From Alectryocaccomicrobium faecavium (GTDB lineage: Bacteria; Bacillota; Clostridia; Christensenellales; Aristaeellaceae): a stretch of DNA of 7,016 nt. Positions 1-5,669 of this stretch are shown here, piece by piece. The notes beneath the pieces were generated by a model. It was given only the letters and a program-made list of their open reading frames with translations, searched no databases and had not been told where the DNA came from. Positions within the stretch are counted from its first letter, which is position 1. Every line of letters begins with the position of its first letter. The stretch lies in assembly GCA_018713425.1 (NCBI GenBank), contig DVOT01000111.1, positions 1-7,016 of the forward strand. The letters run 5' to 3'. The position numbers and the translations under genes were made by a program.

Positions 1-20
1 CCAGCGGTCGGGGCGGGAAT

Positions 21-63
21 GCATTTTTTCCGCAAACGCAAGCGTTTGCTCTGCAAAAAATGC
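21..63. repeat. Nested inverted repeat (two-part hairpin)
   Basis: The outer arms GCATTTTTT (21-29) and AAAAAATGC (55-63) are perfectly complementary. The inner arms GCAAACG (32-38) and CGTTTGC (43-49) close on a CAAG loop. Short unpaired stretches separate the two stems (2 nt left, 5 nt right). It is followed without a gap by the next inverted repeat at 64-92. Neither strand has a U-tract in the position expected for a simple intrinsic terminator of a gene lying to the left. Function is unknown. It could be RNA structure or part of a dispersed intergenic element. Confidence 0.6.
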
Positions 64-92
64 CAGAAATGACGTACACGCCGTCATTTCTG
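64..92. repeat. Perfect 11-bp inverted repeat
   Basis: CAGAAATGACG (64-74) and CGTCATTTCTG (82-92) are exact reverse complements around a 7-nt loop. No T-run follows on either strand, so a plain intrinsic terminator is unlikely. It directly abuts the nested repeat at 21-63, which suggests both belong to one structured element. Function is not recognised. Confidence 0.65.
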
Positions 93-131
93 ATTAGAGC
101 CTCGTTCTTCCGAGACTTTGTCAATACTCTG

Positions 132-160
132 AGGCGGCGTGGACAAAATCCACGCCGCCT
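132..160 (-). terminator. GC-rich hairpin downstream of the GNAT gene; possible terminator
   Basis: AGGCGGCGTGGA (132-143) and TCCACGCCGCCT (149-160) form a perfect 12-bp stem with a 5-nt loop. It lies about 30 nt beyond the stop codon of the minus-strand GNAT gene, where an operon terminator would be expected. However, no U-tract follows on the minus strand, so it does not meet the usual intrinsic-terminator pattern. A competing 6-bp stem, GGACAA (141-146) with TTGTCC (160-165), overlaps it. It could instead be an mRNA 3'-end stabilising structure or part of the hairpin array to its left. Confidence 0.4.
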
Positions 161-174
161 TGTCCAATGGGGGA

Positions 175-189
175 CTGCGAAAAACTTTT
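175..189. repeat. Short motif copy 1 (shared with 6709-6724)
   Basis: The plus strand reads CTGCGAAAAACTTTT here, and almost the same string, CTGCGAAAAAACTTTT, occurs at 6709-6724; they differ by one A. Both lie in non-coding DNA next to inverted repeats. Here the motif runs into the stop codon of the GNAT gene. Two copies in 7 kb hint at a dispersed intergenic repeat, but A/T-rich strings recur easily by chance. Confidence 0.35.
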
Positions 190-191
190 TT

Positions 192-734
192 TCATCCCTC
201 CATAGCCTTCAGATACTCTTCCCTTGTAAGGCGCGTATAATGCTCGGTGCGCAGCTCGCCCAGCAGATCCACGCCCAATCCCGCGTGCTGATAGCGAAAG
301 CCGCACTTTTCCATCACCCGGCGGGAGCGTTCGTTGCCCGCAAAGTACATGGCCCAAACGGCCTTGCAGCCCAGCTCCATAAAGCAGCGTTTTTGCAGCC
401 GGAACACCGCCTCCGGAATCAGCCCCTGCCCCCAATGGGGCACGCCGAGCCAATAGCCGATTTCCGCCTCGCCTTCTTCCATGGGCGCGCTGCCGCCGGG
501 CGGAAACATAATGCCCACGCTGCCCACCGGCTCCCCGGCGCTCTTCAAAACCACCGCGTACGTTTCCGGCCGCGAGAGCACCGTGCGAATGATTTCCCGG
601 CTATATTCCACGCTGGTGTGCGGCGTCCATCCCGCTGCCGGCCCCACGCTCTCGTCCTTTGCGTAGCGGTACAGCGCCTGCGCGTCCGCCTCTTCCCAGG
701 GGCGCAAAATCAGGCGCGCCGTTTCCATTCTCAT
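192..734 (-). CDS. GNAT family N-acetyltransferase, RimJ/RimL type
   Basis: A 180-residue protein with the layout of the RimJ/RimL (Acetyltransf_3) branch of acetyl-CoA-dependent N-acetyltransferases. The N-terminal strand is ETARLILRPWEEADA (4-18). The acetyl-CoA pyrophosphate-binding region is EIGYWLGVPHWGQGLIPEAV (91-110), where HWGQGL stands in for the usual Q/R-x-x-G-x-G/A. The NERSRRVMEKCGFRYQ segment (134-149) is the conserved C-terminal motif of the family. Members acetylate ribosomal-protein N-termini or small molecules including antibiotics; the substrate cannot be read from the sequence. The ATG at 734 is preceded by GGAGAGGGAG about 6 nt upstream; an ATG two codons in is the alternative. 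It begins 24 bp after the nitroreductase stop, so the two are almost certainly co-transcribed. It is the last gene of the minus-strand run. Confidence 0.9.
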   Translation of the reverse strand: MRMETARLILRPWEEADAQALYRYAKDESVGPAAGWTPHTSVEYSREIIRTVLSRPETYAVVLKSAGEPVGSVGIMFPPGGSAPMEEGEAEIGYWLGVPHWGQGLIPEAVFRLQKRCFMELGCKAVWAMYFAGNERSRRVMEKCGFRYQHAGLGVDLLGELRTEHYTRLTREEYLKAMEG

Positions 735-758
735 GGTTCGCTCCCTCTCCGCGCCGGC

Positions 759-1349
759 TCAGCCGCGCCATTCCACGATATTCTCCAGCGCCCGCCGCGG
801 CCTGGGCCGCGGGGCCTCCGCTGCATAGCCGATGGCCATCGCGGCAAAGGGTTCCCCTGCACCGCCGAGCCACGCCTTCAATTCGTCATAGGCGAAATAG
901 GTATCGCAAATCCACAGGCTGCCCAGGCCCAACTCCGTGGCCCGCAGCGCCATGTTCTCCAAGGCCGCGCCCAGCGATTGCGCGTTGCAGATTTCATACA
1001 CGCGCTCCTCGGGCGAAAGCGGCGCGCGCACGTCCGTGCCCAGCGGATTGATGGCAAAGATCACCGCCGGGGCCTGCTCCATGATCTGCGCCGTATAGGC
1101 GGCGCCCTGCCTGTGTTGCGCGCTGCCGGGAAGTAGCGGGGTTTCCGCTTCCCGCGCGAGGCCCCGCCGCATGGCCGCCACGGCCTCCGCCTTGCCGCGC
1201 CCCGTGGCCACCACAAAGCGCCAGGGCTGCCGGTTCTTGGCGGAAGGCGCTAGATTTCCTGCCCGTAAAACCTCCTCCAGCAATTCCCTGGAAACGGGCG
1301 CATCCTGATATTTGCGGATGCTGCGCCGGTTTTTCATGCTCTCGTTCAC
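759..1349 (-). CDS. Nitroreductase family protein (FMN-dependent oxidoreductase)
   Basis: A 196-residue protein of the nitroreductase superfamily, flavoenzymes that use NAD(P)H to reduce nitro compounds, quinones or similar acceptors, usually as homodimers. Visible signatures are the N-terminal FMN-phosphate motif NRRSIRKYQDAPV (7-19), the flavin-contact segment LAPSAKNRQPWRF (33-45), the long helix with ICNAQSLGAALENMALRA in the second half, followed by TELGLGSLWI, and a C-terminal IGYAAEAPRPRPRRAL tail. The open frame extends upstream to 1409, but the GTG at 1349 is preferred because GAGGGGG sits 7 nt before it and the protein then begins just ahead of the conserved RRSIRKY. An ATG four codons further in (1337) is the alternative. 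It lies 75 bp after the small GNAT gene and 24 bp before the RimL-like GNAT. No convincing promoter is visible in the 75-bp gap, so read-through from the TetR operon is likely. The true substrate is unknown. Confidence 0.9.
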   Translation of the reverse strand: MNESMKNRRSIRKYQDAPVSRELLEEVLRAGNLAPSAKNRQPWRFVVATGRGKAEAVAAMRRGLAREAETPLLPGSAQHRQGAAYTAQIMEQAPAVIFAINPLGTDVRAPLSPEERVYEICNAQSLGAALENMALRATELGLGSLWICDTYFAYDELKAWLGGAGEPFAAMAIGYAAEAPRPRPRRALENIVEWRG

Positions 1350-1424
1350 TGCTTTTCCCCCTCGTTCGTCAATCGTAAGCCTGTCGCCCGCCCGGCGAAA
1401 AGACCGCACCGCCCGCGGGAATTT

Positions 1425-1802
1425 TTAACGTTTTTCTATCATATAGGACTGCAAGCTCCTCTGGCAACCATTCTTTTCATAAAACGCTTCCCTTCCCGGT
1501 TGCGAACCAAAATACAGCATGGTGGGCGCGTTGGCCCGGGCGAGCTGAAGCAACCGGCTGCCAATCCCCTGCTTTTGATGGGAGGGAAGAACGAGCAGCT
1601 CGGTGATTGTGCCGAAAAAATAGCCGTCCGAAAGGATGCGCAGGCACCCGACAAGCTGTTTCCCATCGTAAGCGGTGATATTCAGCGTTCTGGACAGAGC
1701 GGCCTGCGTTCTGTCCATATCATAATCCCCTGGCCAAACCTGATTGACAAATGGGATAAATTCCGCGGCGCTCAGTGCCTTATCGTCAACTTTGTATTCC
1801 AC
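1425..1802 (-). CDS. Small GNAT family N-acetyltransferase
   Basis: A 125-residue single-domain acetyltransferase. The acetyl-CoA site is clear: LLVLPSHQKQGIGSRLL (69-85) carries the canonical Q-x-x-G-x-G, and GREAFYEKNGC (103-113) is the following strand-helix motif of the fold. The central strand VGCLRILSDG (51-60) is typical of the family. The substrate is unknown; small members of this type acetylate amines, amino acids or drugs. The open frame continues upstream to 1889, but that extension lies inside the MATE gene in another frame and is Cys/Arg-rich without family similarity. The GTG at 1802, with AGGAG about 9 nt upstream, places the start so that the first 17 bp overlap the end of the MATE gene, suggesting translational coupling. 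Confidence 0.87.
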   Translation of the reverse strand: MEYKVDDKALSAAEFIPFVNQVWPGDYDMDRTQAALSRTLNITAYDGKQLVGCLRILSDGYFFGTITELLVLPSHQKQGIGSRLLQLARANAPTMLYFGSQPGREAFYEKNGCQRSLQSYMIEKR

Positions 1803-3168
1803 AATCCCTGGCTCCTTTCTCCTGCCGCAGCGTGCGCCAAAATGGCACGAACAGCATAAGCGCCACCAGCATCGCGCCAAAATCGGCAATGGGCGTGGCC
1901 CACACGATGCCTTCTACGCCCGCGAGGGCGTTCAGCAGGAACATAAAGGGAATGTCCAGCCCGCCCTTGCGCAACAGCGACAAAATGGCGGGCTGCACCT
2001 TTTTGCCCACGGACTGGAACACCGTGATGGCCAGCATGGTTACGGAAATGCACGGGCCCGTGATGCAGATGATCCGCTGGAATAGCTGCCCATAGCGCAC
2101 GGTTTCCGCGTCGTCGATAAACGCGCGCACGATGGACGCCGCACAGGTGAACAGAAAGACGGTGCTCACCAGCGCCACGGCGAAGCTCAGTAGAAAATCC
2201 ACCCGGATGGCCGCCTTCATGCGGGGGAAATTCCTGGCGGAATAGTTATAGCCGACCAGCGGCAAAACGCCCTGCGACATGCCCGTGGCCACGGCGTATG
2301 AGAGCATATCCACCTTTTTTGCCACGCCGATGCCCGCCACTGCCGCGTTGGAATACCCCGCCATCAGCTTGTTGATGCAGATGTTGGACAGCACGCCCAT
2401 CAGGTTCATCAGGCAACTGGGCAAGCCCACCAGCAGCACTTCCCGCGGGATGCGCTCGCGCCACGCATAGTAGCGGGGATGAAAGGCGATGTTCGTCGAA
2501 GCGCCTTTGCGGAGGATCAACACCACGAAATACAGCGTAGCGATGGCGTTGGAAACCATGGTGGCGATGGCCGCCCCGGCGATTTCCAGCCCCAGCGGGA
2601 AGATGAAAAGAGGGTCCAGCGCGATGTTGAGTACGCCGCCCAGCGCCATGCCAAAGCTGGCCTGCGCAGAATGCCCCTCCGCGCGCACCAAATGGGCCAG
2701 TTCCTGGTTGAGCACCGTGGGAACGGCCCCAATGGTGATGGTCCAAAAGATATACTGGCTGCAAAAGCCATAGGTTTCCGCGTCAGCCCCCACCAGTGGC
2801 AGCAAAACCGGCTGCAAAAGGGCCAACGCCACGCCGTACAGCAGCGCCACGCCAGTGGAAGTCCAGAAACTGAAAGACGCCGCCCGCTTCGCCTTTTGCG
2901 AATCGCCCGCGCCCAGGCTACGGGCCATCAAACTGGAGCCGCCAATGCCAAACAAGTTGGCCAGGCCCGTAAGGAACACGAACATGGGCATGCACAGTGA
3001 AACCGCCGCCACCTGGTTGGGGTCGCCGATCTGTCCAATGAAAAACGTGTCCGCCATGTTGTAGATCACGGTGATCAATTGGCTGATCACCGTAGGCGCC
3101 ACCAGCGAAACCACCGCCCGGCCCACGGGCGCTTGCGCGAATAACGCGCGGTTCTCGTTCCTATCCAT
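1786..3168 (-). CDS. MATE family efflux transporter (first copy)
   Basis: A 460-residue integral membrane protein of the multidrug and toxic-compound extrusion family, Na+- or H+-coupled antiporters that expel cationic drugs and other organic molecules; length and composition fit about 12 membrane segments. Family-like stretches are VISQLITVIYNMADTFFIGQ near the N-terminus, the glycine-rich FGIGGSSLMARSLG, GGVLNIALDPLFIFPLG at the end of the first half, and MSQGVLPLVGYNYSARN in the second half, followed by KGGLDIPFMFLLNALAG near the C-terminus. The closest well-known relatives in style are the MepA/NorM-like Firmicute pumps. The ATG at 3168 follows GGGGAGGAG by 4-5 nt and overlaps the TetR stop by 8 bp (ATGGATAG), a typical coupled arrangement. 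The upstream open frame to 3291 is inside the TetR gene and is not used. Control by the TetR protein is inferred from this arrangement. The transported substrate cannot be predicted. Confidence 0.95.
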   Translation of the reverse strand: MDRNENRALFAQAPVGRAVVSLVAPTVISQLITVIYNMADTFFIGQIGDPNQVAAVSLCMPMFVFLTGLANLFGIGGSSLMARSLGAGDSQKAKRAASFSFWTSTGVALLYGVALALLQPVLLPLVGADAETYGFCSQYIFWTITIGAVPTVLNQELAHLVRAEGHSAQASFGMALGGVLNIALDPLFIFPLGLEIAGAAIATMVSNAIATLYFVVLILRKGASTNIAFHPRYYAWRERIPREVLLVGLPSCLMNLMGVLSNICINKLMAGYSNAAVAGIGVAKKVDMLSYAVATGMSQGVLPLVGYNYSARNFPRMKAAIRVDFLLSFAVALVSTVFLFTCAASIVRAFIDDAETVRYGQLFQRIICITGPCISVTMLAITVFQSVGKKVQPAILSLLRKGGLDIPFMFLLNALAGVEGIVWATPIADFGAMLVALMLFVPFWRTLRQEKGARDCGIQS

Positions 3169-3739
3169 GCTGCTCCTCCCCGGCCCTGTGCAGGCCATCC
3201 ACCACGCACTGAATGGCAATGCGATAGCTCTCGTTTTCGTCCACCGCTTCGTGGGAAAATCCTCCAGCCTGCTCGTGCGCGGCAAAACCATACATCACGC
3301 CGCGCAGCACCCGCTGCCAGTGCGCCGTTTGCGCCTTTGTGAGTCCATAGCCCTTCAACACCCTGCCGATGGGGCGGAGAATTTCGCCCGCGCGCTCTTC
3401 CAGCGCCTTGTTCCAGCGGGGGAACCCCATAATCACCCGGTACAGCGCGTTGTGCTCCCGGGCAAACGCGCGATACGCCTCCGCCAGCGCGAATAGAGCC
3501 GCATCGCCTTCCTGGCCCGCAATGGCCTGTTCCTCCGCCCGCGCCAGGCGGACAATGGCTTGAAAGCCCACCGCCTCCAGCAGGGCGTCCAGGCTTTCCA
3601 CATGGTTATACAACGAAGCTGGTTTCACGCACAGCCGCTTTGCCAGTTCGCCCATGGAAAAGCGCTCCACTCCTCGTTCTTCAATCAGCGCCACAGCCGC
3701 CTCGACCACGCGCTCCCGGCACAATCCCTGGCGCGGCAC
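3161..3739 (-). CDS. TetR/AcrR family transcriptional regulator
   Basis: A 192-residue repressor of the TetR family. The N-terminal DNA-binding domain is clear: PRQGLCRERVVEAAVALIEE (2-21) forms helix 1, and MGELAKRLCVKPASLYNHVE (29-48) is the helix-turn-helix. The C-terminal ligand domain has HWQRVLRGVMYGFAAHEQ (140-157) followed by AGGF, resembling the WHG-type TetR C-terminal domains. The start is chosen as GTG at 3739: GGGGG lies 7 nt upstream, and the protein then begins MPRQGL, a common start in this subfamily. An in-frame ATG at 3766 would add nine residues but sits inside the 23-bp palindrome around the predicted transcription start, leaving almost no leader. The gene is first in the operon and overlaps the MATE start by 8 bp, so it probably controls itself and the pump. 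The inducer is unknown. Confidence 0.93.
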   Translation of the reverse strand: MPRQGLCRERVVEAAVALIEERGVERFSMGELAKRLCVKPASLYNHVESLDALLEAVGFQAIVRLARAEEQAIAGQEGDAALFALAEAYRAFAREHNALYRVIMGFPRWNKALEERAGEILRPIGRVLKGYGLTKAQTAHWQRVLRGVMYGFAAHEQAGGFSHEAVDENESYRIAIQCVVDGLHRAGEEQHG

Positions 3740-3746
3740 AAACTCG

Positions 3747-3751
3747 CCCCC
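3747..3751 (-). promoter_or_regulatory. Shine-Dalgarno site that sets the TetR start
   Basis: On the minus strand GGGGG is followed by CGAGTTT and then GTG (3739-3737), a 7-nt spacing. This supports the GTG start rather than the in-frame ATG at 3766, which has no such site upstream. Confidence 0.6.
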
Positions 3752-3774
3752 ATAAACTAATTGCATTAGTTTAT
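3752..3774. promoter_or_regulatory. Candidate TetR operator (23-bp palindrome)
   Basis: ATAAACTAAT (3752-3761) and ATTAGTTTAT (3765-3774) are exact reverse complements around a 3-bp centre (TGC). The palindrome is AT-rich in GC-rich surroundings and begins immediately after the -10 box of the TetR promoter, covering the predicted transcription start near 3768. That is the classic position for a TetR-family dimer to block its own promoter. Binding by the adjacent regulator is inferred, not shown. No second copy was found at the promoter of the other MATE gene. Confidence 0.8.
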
Positions 3775-3804
3775 AGTATACGCTTTCTCCGCGGTTCCTG
3801 TCAA
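3775..3804 (-). promoter_or_regulatory. Sigma-A promoter of the TetR-MATE operon
   Basis: On the minus strand a consensus -35 TTGACA (3804-3799) and a -10 TATACT (3780-3775, five of six consensus positions) are separated by 18 bp. Transcription should begin near 3768, within the palindrome. The promoter lies just beyond the intrinsic terminator of the upstream MATE gene, so this operon is insulated from it. Confidence 0.82.
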
Positions 3805-3830
3805 TCCCTCTCGCCAAATTGCCACAAACC

Positions 3831-3874
3831 AAAAACAAAAGCGCTGCTGGGAATTCTTCCCTTCCCAGCAGCGC
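3831..3874 (-). terminator. Intrinsic terminator of the second MATE gene
   Basis: GCGCTGCTGGGAA (3841-3853) and TTCCCAGCAGCGC (3862-3874) form a perfect 13-bp stem with an 8-nt loop. Reading on the minus strand, it is followed directly by TTTTGTTTTT (3840-3831). It lies about 90 nt past the stop codon of the MATE gene at 3966 and ahead of the TetR promoter. On the plus strand no T-run follows, so it acts in one direction only. Confidence 0.93.
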
Positions 3875-3965
3875 CTTGCCGCGAATGCTATCCGTTTCTC
3901 AGTCGTTCCGATTCCTGCCCGGCTCGCCCTCAGCGCCCGCGAGCAAAAGTGGTTTGCGCGCCCCA

Positions 3966-5354
3966 TTAGGAATCCAAGTTTTCAATGGCCTGCTGGGGCG
4001 AGGGCTTATGCCGCCAGAGCACGTAAAACGAGAGAATCACCGTCAGCACATCGGCCGCCGCCTGCGACCAGACGATGCCGAACATGCCAAAAATCGCGTT
4101 GAGCAAAAACAGCATGGGAATGTTGAACACCAGCCAGCGCGTCATGCCCAAAAACAGGGCGATGCGCCCCTTGCCAAAGGCTTGGAACAGATACACCGTG
4201 AAAAAGCTCAAGAACATCAGCGGCGTGGCCAGCACGCGGATGCGGAGGAATTGCGAGGCCAGTTCCTTCGTCTGCGCGTCCGCGATGAACAGCCCGGCAA
4301 ACTGCACGGCGAACAGTTCATACAGCAGAATGCTGATGGCCGCGATGACGAGCCCCAAATTGCGGGAAAGCCGGATCGTATCATTCATGCGTTTTTCGTT
4401 CCCGGCGGAAAAATTGTACGCCACCAAGGGCATCATGCCCTGGCAAATGCCCACGCCCACGTTGAGCGGAAAGCGCTCGATCTTCAGCACGATTCCCACG
4501 GCGGCCAGCGCCAAATCGTGGTACGAAACCATCAACTTATCGATGACCACATAGTCCAGATCAAACAGCAGCGTGGTGATGGCCGAAGGCACGCCCACGC
4601 CGAACACCGCCGCGATGCTGGCCTTGCTGGGCAGCCCCACCCGGGGTGAAAACGTGACCACCGAATTGCGGCCAATCCGCATCAGCACCCCCACGAAGAA
4701 CAACAGCGCCACGCAATTGCTCAGGCAGGTGGCAATGCCCGCGCCCAGCACTTCGTAGCCATCCGGCAGCAGCACAAACATGAACAGGGGATCCAGGGCA
4801 ATGTTCAACAGGCCGCCCAGGATGATGCCCACGCTGGCCTCCCGAGAGCGGCCGATGCTGCGGATTAGGTTGGAGAGCACGTTGGAAAGCACAGTGGGAA
4901 TCCCGCCCAAGACGATCACGCAAAACGCGTATTGCCGGGCGTATTCATAGGTGTTTTCCCCCGCGCCCAGCAGCCCCAGGATGGGATGCATAAAAACCGC
5001 GATGCCCACCGAAAACAGCGCCGCGATGCCCAGCGCCAAATAGAAAGAAAACGCGCTCACCCGCCGGGCTTCTTGCTCCTTCGCCTGCCCCAACAGGCGG
5101 GCAATCAGCGAGCCGCCGCCAATCCCCGCCAGGCCAGCCAGGCACAGCGTGATGTTGAACACGGGCAAAATCAGCGAGGTGCCCGCCACCATATAGGGAT
5201 TGTTCGTTTGGCCCACAAAAAACGTGTCCGCCATGTTGTAAATCAAAACGATCAACTGGCTGACCACCGCCGGCACGATCATCTTGCGCAGGGCGACCGG
5301 TACCGGAAGGCTCCGGAAAATCTCTTCTTTGGCAAAATCCGTTTTGGTGCGCAT
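3966..5354 (-). CDS. MATE family efflux transporter (second copy)
   Basis: A 462-residue multidrug and toxic-compound extrusion antiporter of the inner membrane, paralogous to the pump at 1786-3168. The same landmarks recur: VVSQLIVLIYNMADTFFVGQ near residue 30-50, LAGIGGGSLIARLLGQ, GGLLNIALDPLFMFVLLPDG at mid-protein, and GICQGMMPLVAYNFSAGNEK in the second half. Hydrophobicity and length fit 12 membrane segments. The open frame runs upstream to 5693, but ATG at 5354 is the likely start: it gives a family-typical N-terminus about 25 residues before the first membrane helix, and the upstream part is non-family sequence across the promoter. The ribosome site is only fair (GGTGG about 6 nt before ATG). 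It is a single-gene unit with its own promoter and terminator. The divergence from the first copy is large, so this is not a recent tandem duplication. The substrate is unknown. Confidence 0.95.
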   Translation of the reverse strand: MRTKTDFAKEEIFRSLPVPVALRKMIVPAVVSQLIVLIYNMADTFFVGQTNNPYMVAGTSLILPVFNITLCLAGLAGIGGGSLIARLLGQAKEQEARRVSAFSFYLALGIAALFSVGIAVFMHPILGLLGAGENTYEYARQYAFCVIVLGGIPTVLSNVLSNLIRSIGRSREASVGIILGGLLNIALDPLFMFVLLPDGYEVLGAGIATCLSNCVALLFFVGVLMRIGRNSVVTFSPRVGLPSKASIAAVFGVGVPSAITTLLFDLDYVVIDKLMVSYHDLALAAVGIVLKIERFPLNVGVGICQGMMPLVAYNFSAGNEKRMNDTIRLSRNLGLVIAAISILLYELFAVQFAGLFIADAQTKELASQFLRIRVLATPLMFLSFFTVYLFQAFGKGRIALFLGMTRWLVFNIPMLFLLNAIFGMFGIVWSQAAADVLTVILSFYVLWRHKPSPQQAIENLDS

Positions 5355-5481
5355 TCCATTCCACCCACACTTTCCCCTGTATGTGGCCCCGCATAGCTCC
5401 CGAAAAAGCAGCGCTGGGCCAAAAAGAAAGACAAGCGGCCCTGGCCGGTCAAGCAAACCACGCCGGACAGACCCCTTGTGC
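5355..5481 (-). other. Leader of the second MATE gene; possible weak attenuator
   Basis: If transcription starts about 7 nt after the -10 box, the mRNA has a leader of roughly 125 nt. Within it CGGC (5447-5444), a CAGG loop and GCCG (5439-5436) form a small GC stem, followed after 6 nt by the U-rich TTTCTTTTT (5429-5421). GGGCC (5441-5437) could instead pair with GGCCC (5420-5416) downstream. This competing pairing is suggestive of attenuation but both stems are short. I do not recognise a known riboswitch class here. Confidence 0.25.
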
Positions 5482-5487
5482 CCCAGC

Positions 5488-5496
5488 ATTATAGCA
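5488..5496 (-). promoter_or_regulatory. Extended -10 promoter of the second MATE gene
   Basis: The minus strand reads TGCTATAAT (5496-5488): a consensus -10 TATAAT with the extended TGn element directly before it. The region 16-18 bp upstream has only a poor -35 match (for example TTTCAT), which is acceptable for an extended -10 promoter. It diverges from the nucleotidyltransferase promoter about 115 bp away. Confidence 0.65.
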
Positions 5497-5609
5497 CACT
5501 TCCCCCGGGAATGAAAGACGCGCGAAGGAAAAAATCCAGACGACAGCAGGAAAAAAGCGGCGCTTGCGGGGATGGGAAAGACATGCCGCCCATCCGCCGA
5601 AAATCGCGC

Positions 5610-5638
5610 TTGCCACCGGGGCGCCCTCATGTTATAAT
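5610..5638 (+). promoter_or_regulatory. Sigma-A promoter of the nucleotidyltransferase gene
   Basis: TTGCCA (5610-5615) and TATAAT (5633-5638) are separated by exactly 17 bp; the -35 matches five of six consensus positions and the -10 all six. The predicted start near 5645 leaves a leader of about 25 nt before the ATG at 5670. No operator-like palindrome is apparent, so expression may be constitutive. Confidence 0.8.
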
Positions 5639-5669
5639 TCATACACAAACAGGCAAAGGCGGTGTCACC

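Noticed and set aside
93..124. Possible minus-strand promoter with TTGACA (124-119) and TCTAAT (98-93).
   Set aside because: The spacer is 20 bp, the -10 is poor, and no gene start follows within the window on that strand.
21..160. CRISPR array or integron attC-like site at the left edge.
   Set aside because: The repeats are different palindromes, not direct repeats with regular spacers, and no integrase or cassette boundary motif is visible.
60..1136. Long plus-strand open frame of 358 codons.
   Set aside because: It runs antisense to the GNAT and nitroreductase genes, is rich in His/Arg/Pro/Ala and begins within the left hairpin array; no family features.
1350..1424. Separate promoter or terminator between the small GNAT and the nitroreductase.
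   Set aside because: A TTGACG string exists but its -10 would fall inside the nitroreductase gene, and the local GC-rich stems have no following T-run.
3819..4649. Plus-strand open frame of 276 codons opposite the second MATE gene.
   Set aside because: It is Gln/His/Arg-rich shadow sequence antisense to a clear MATE coding region and crosses that gene's terminator.
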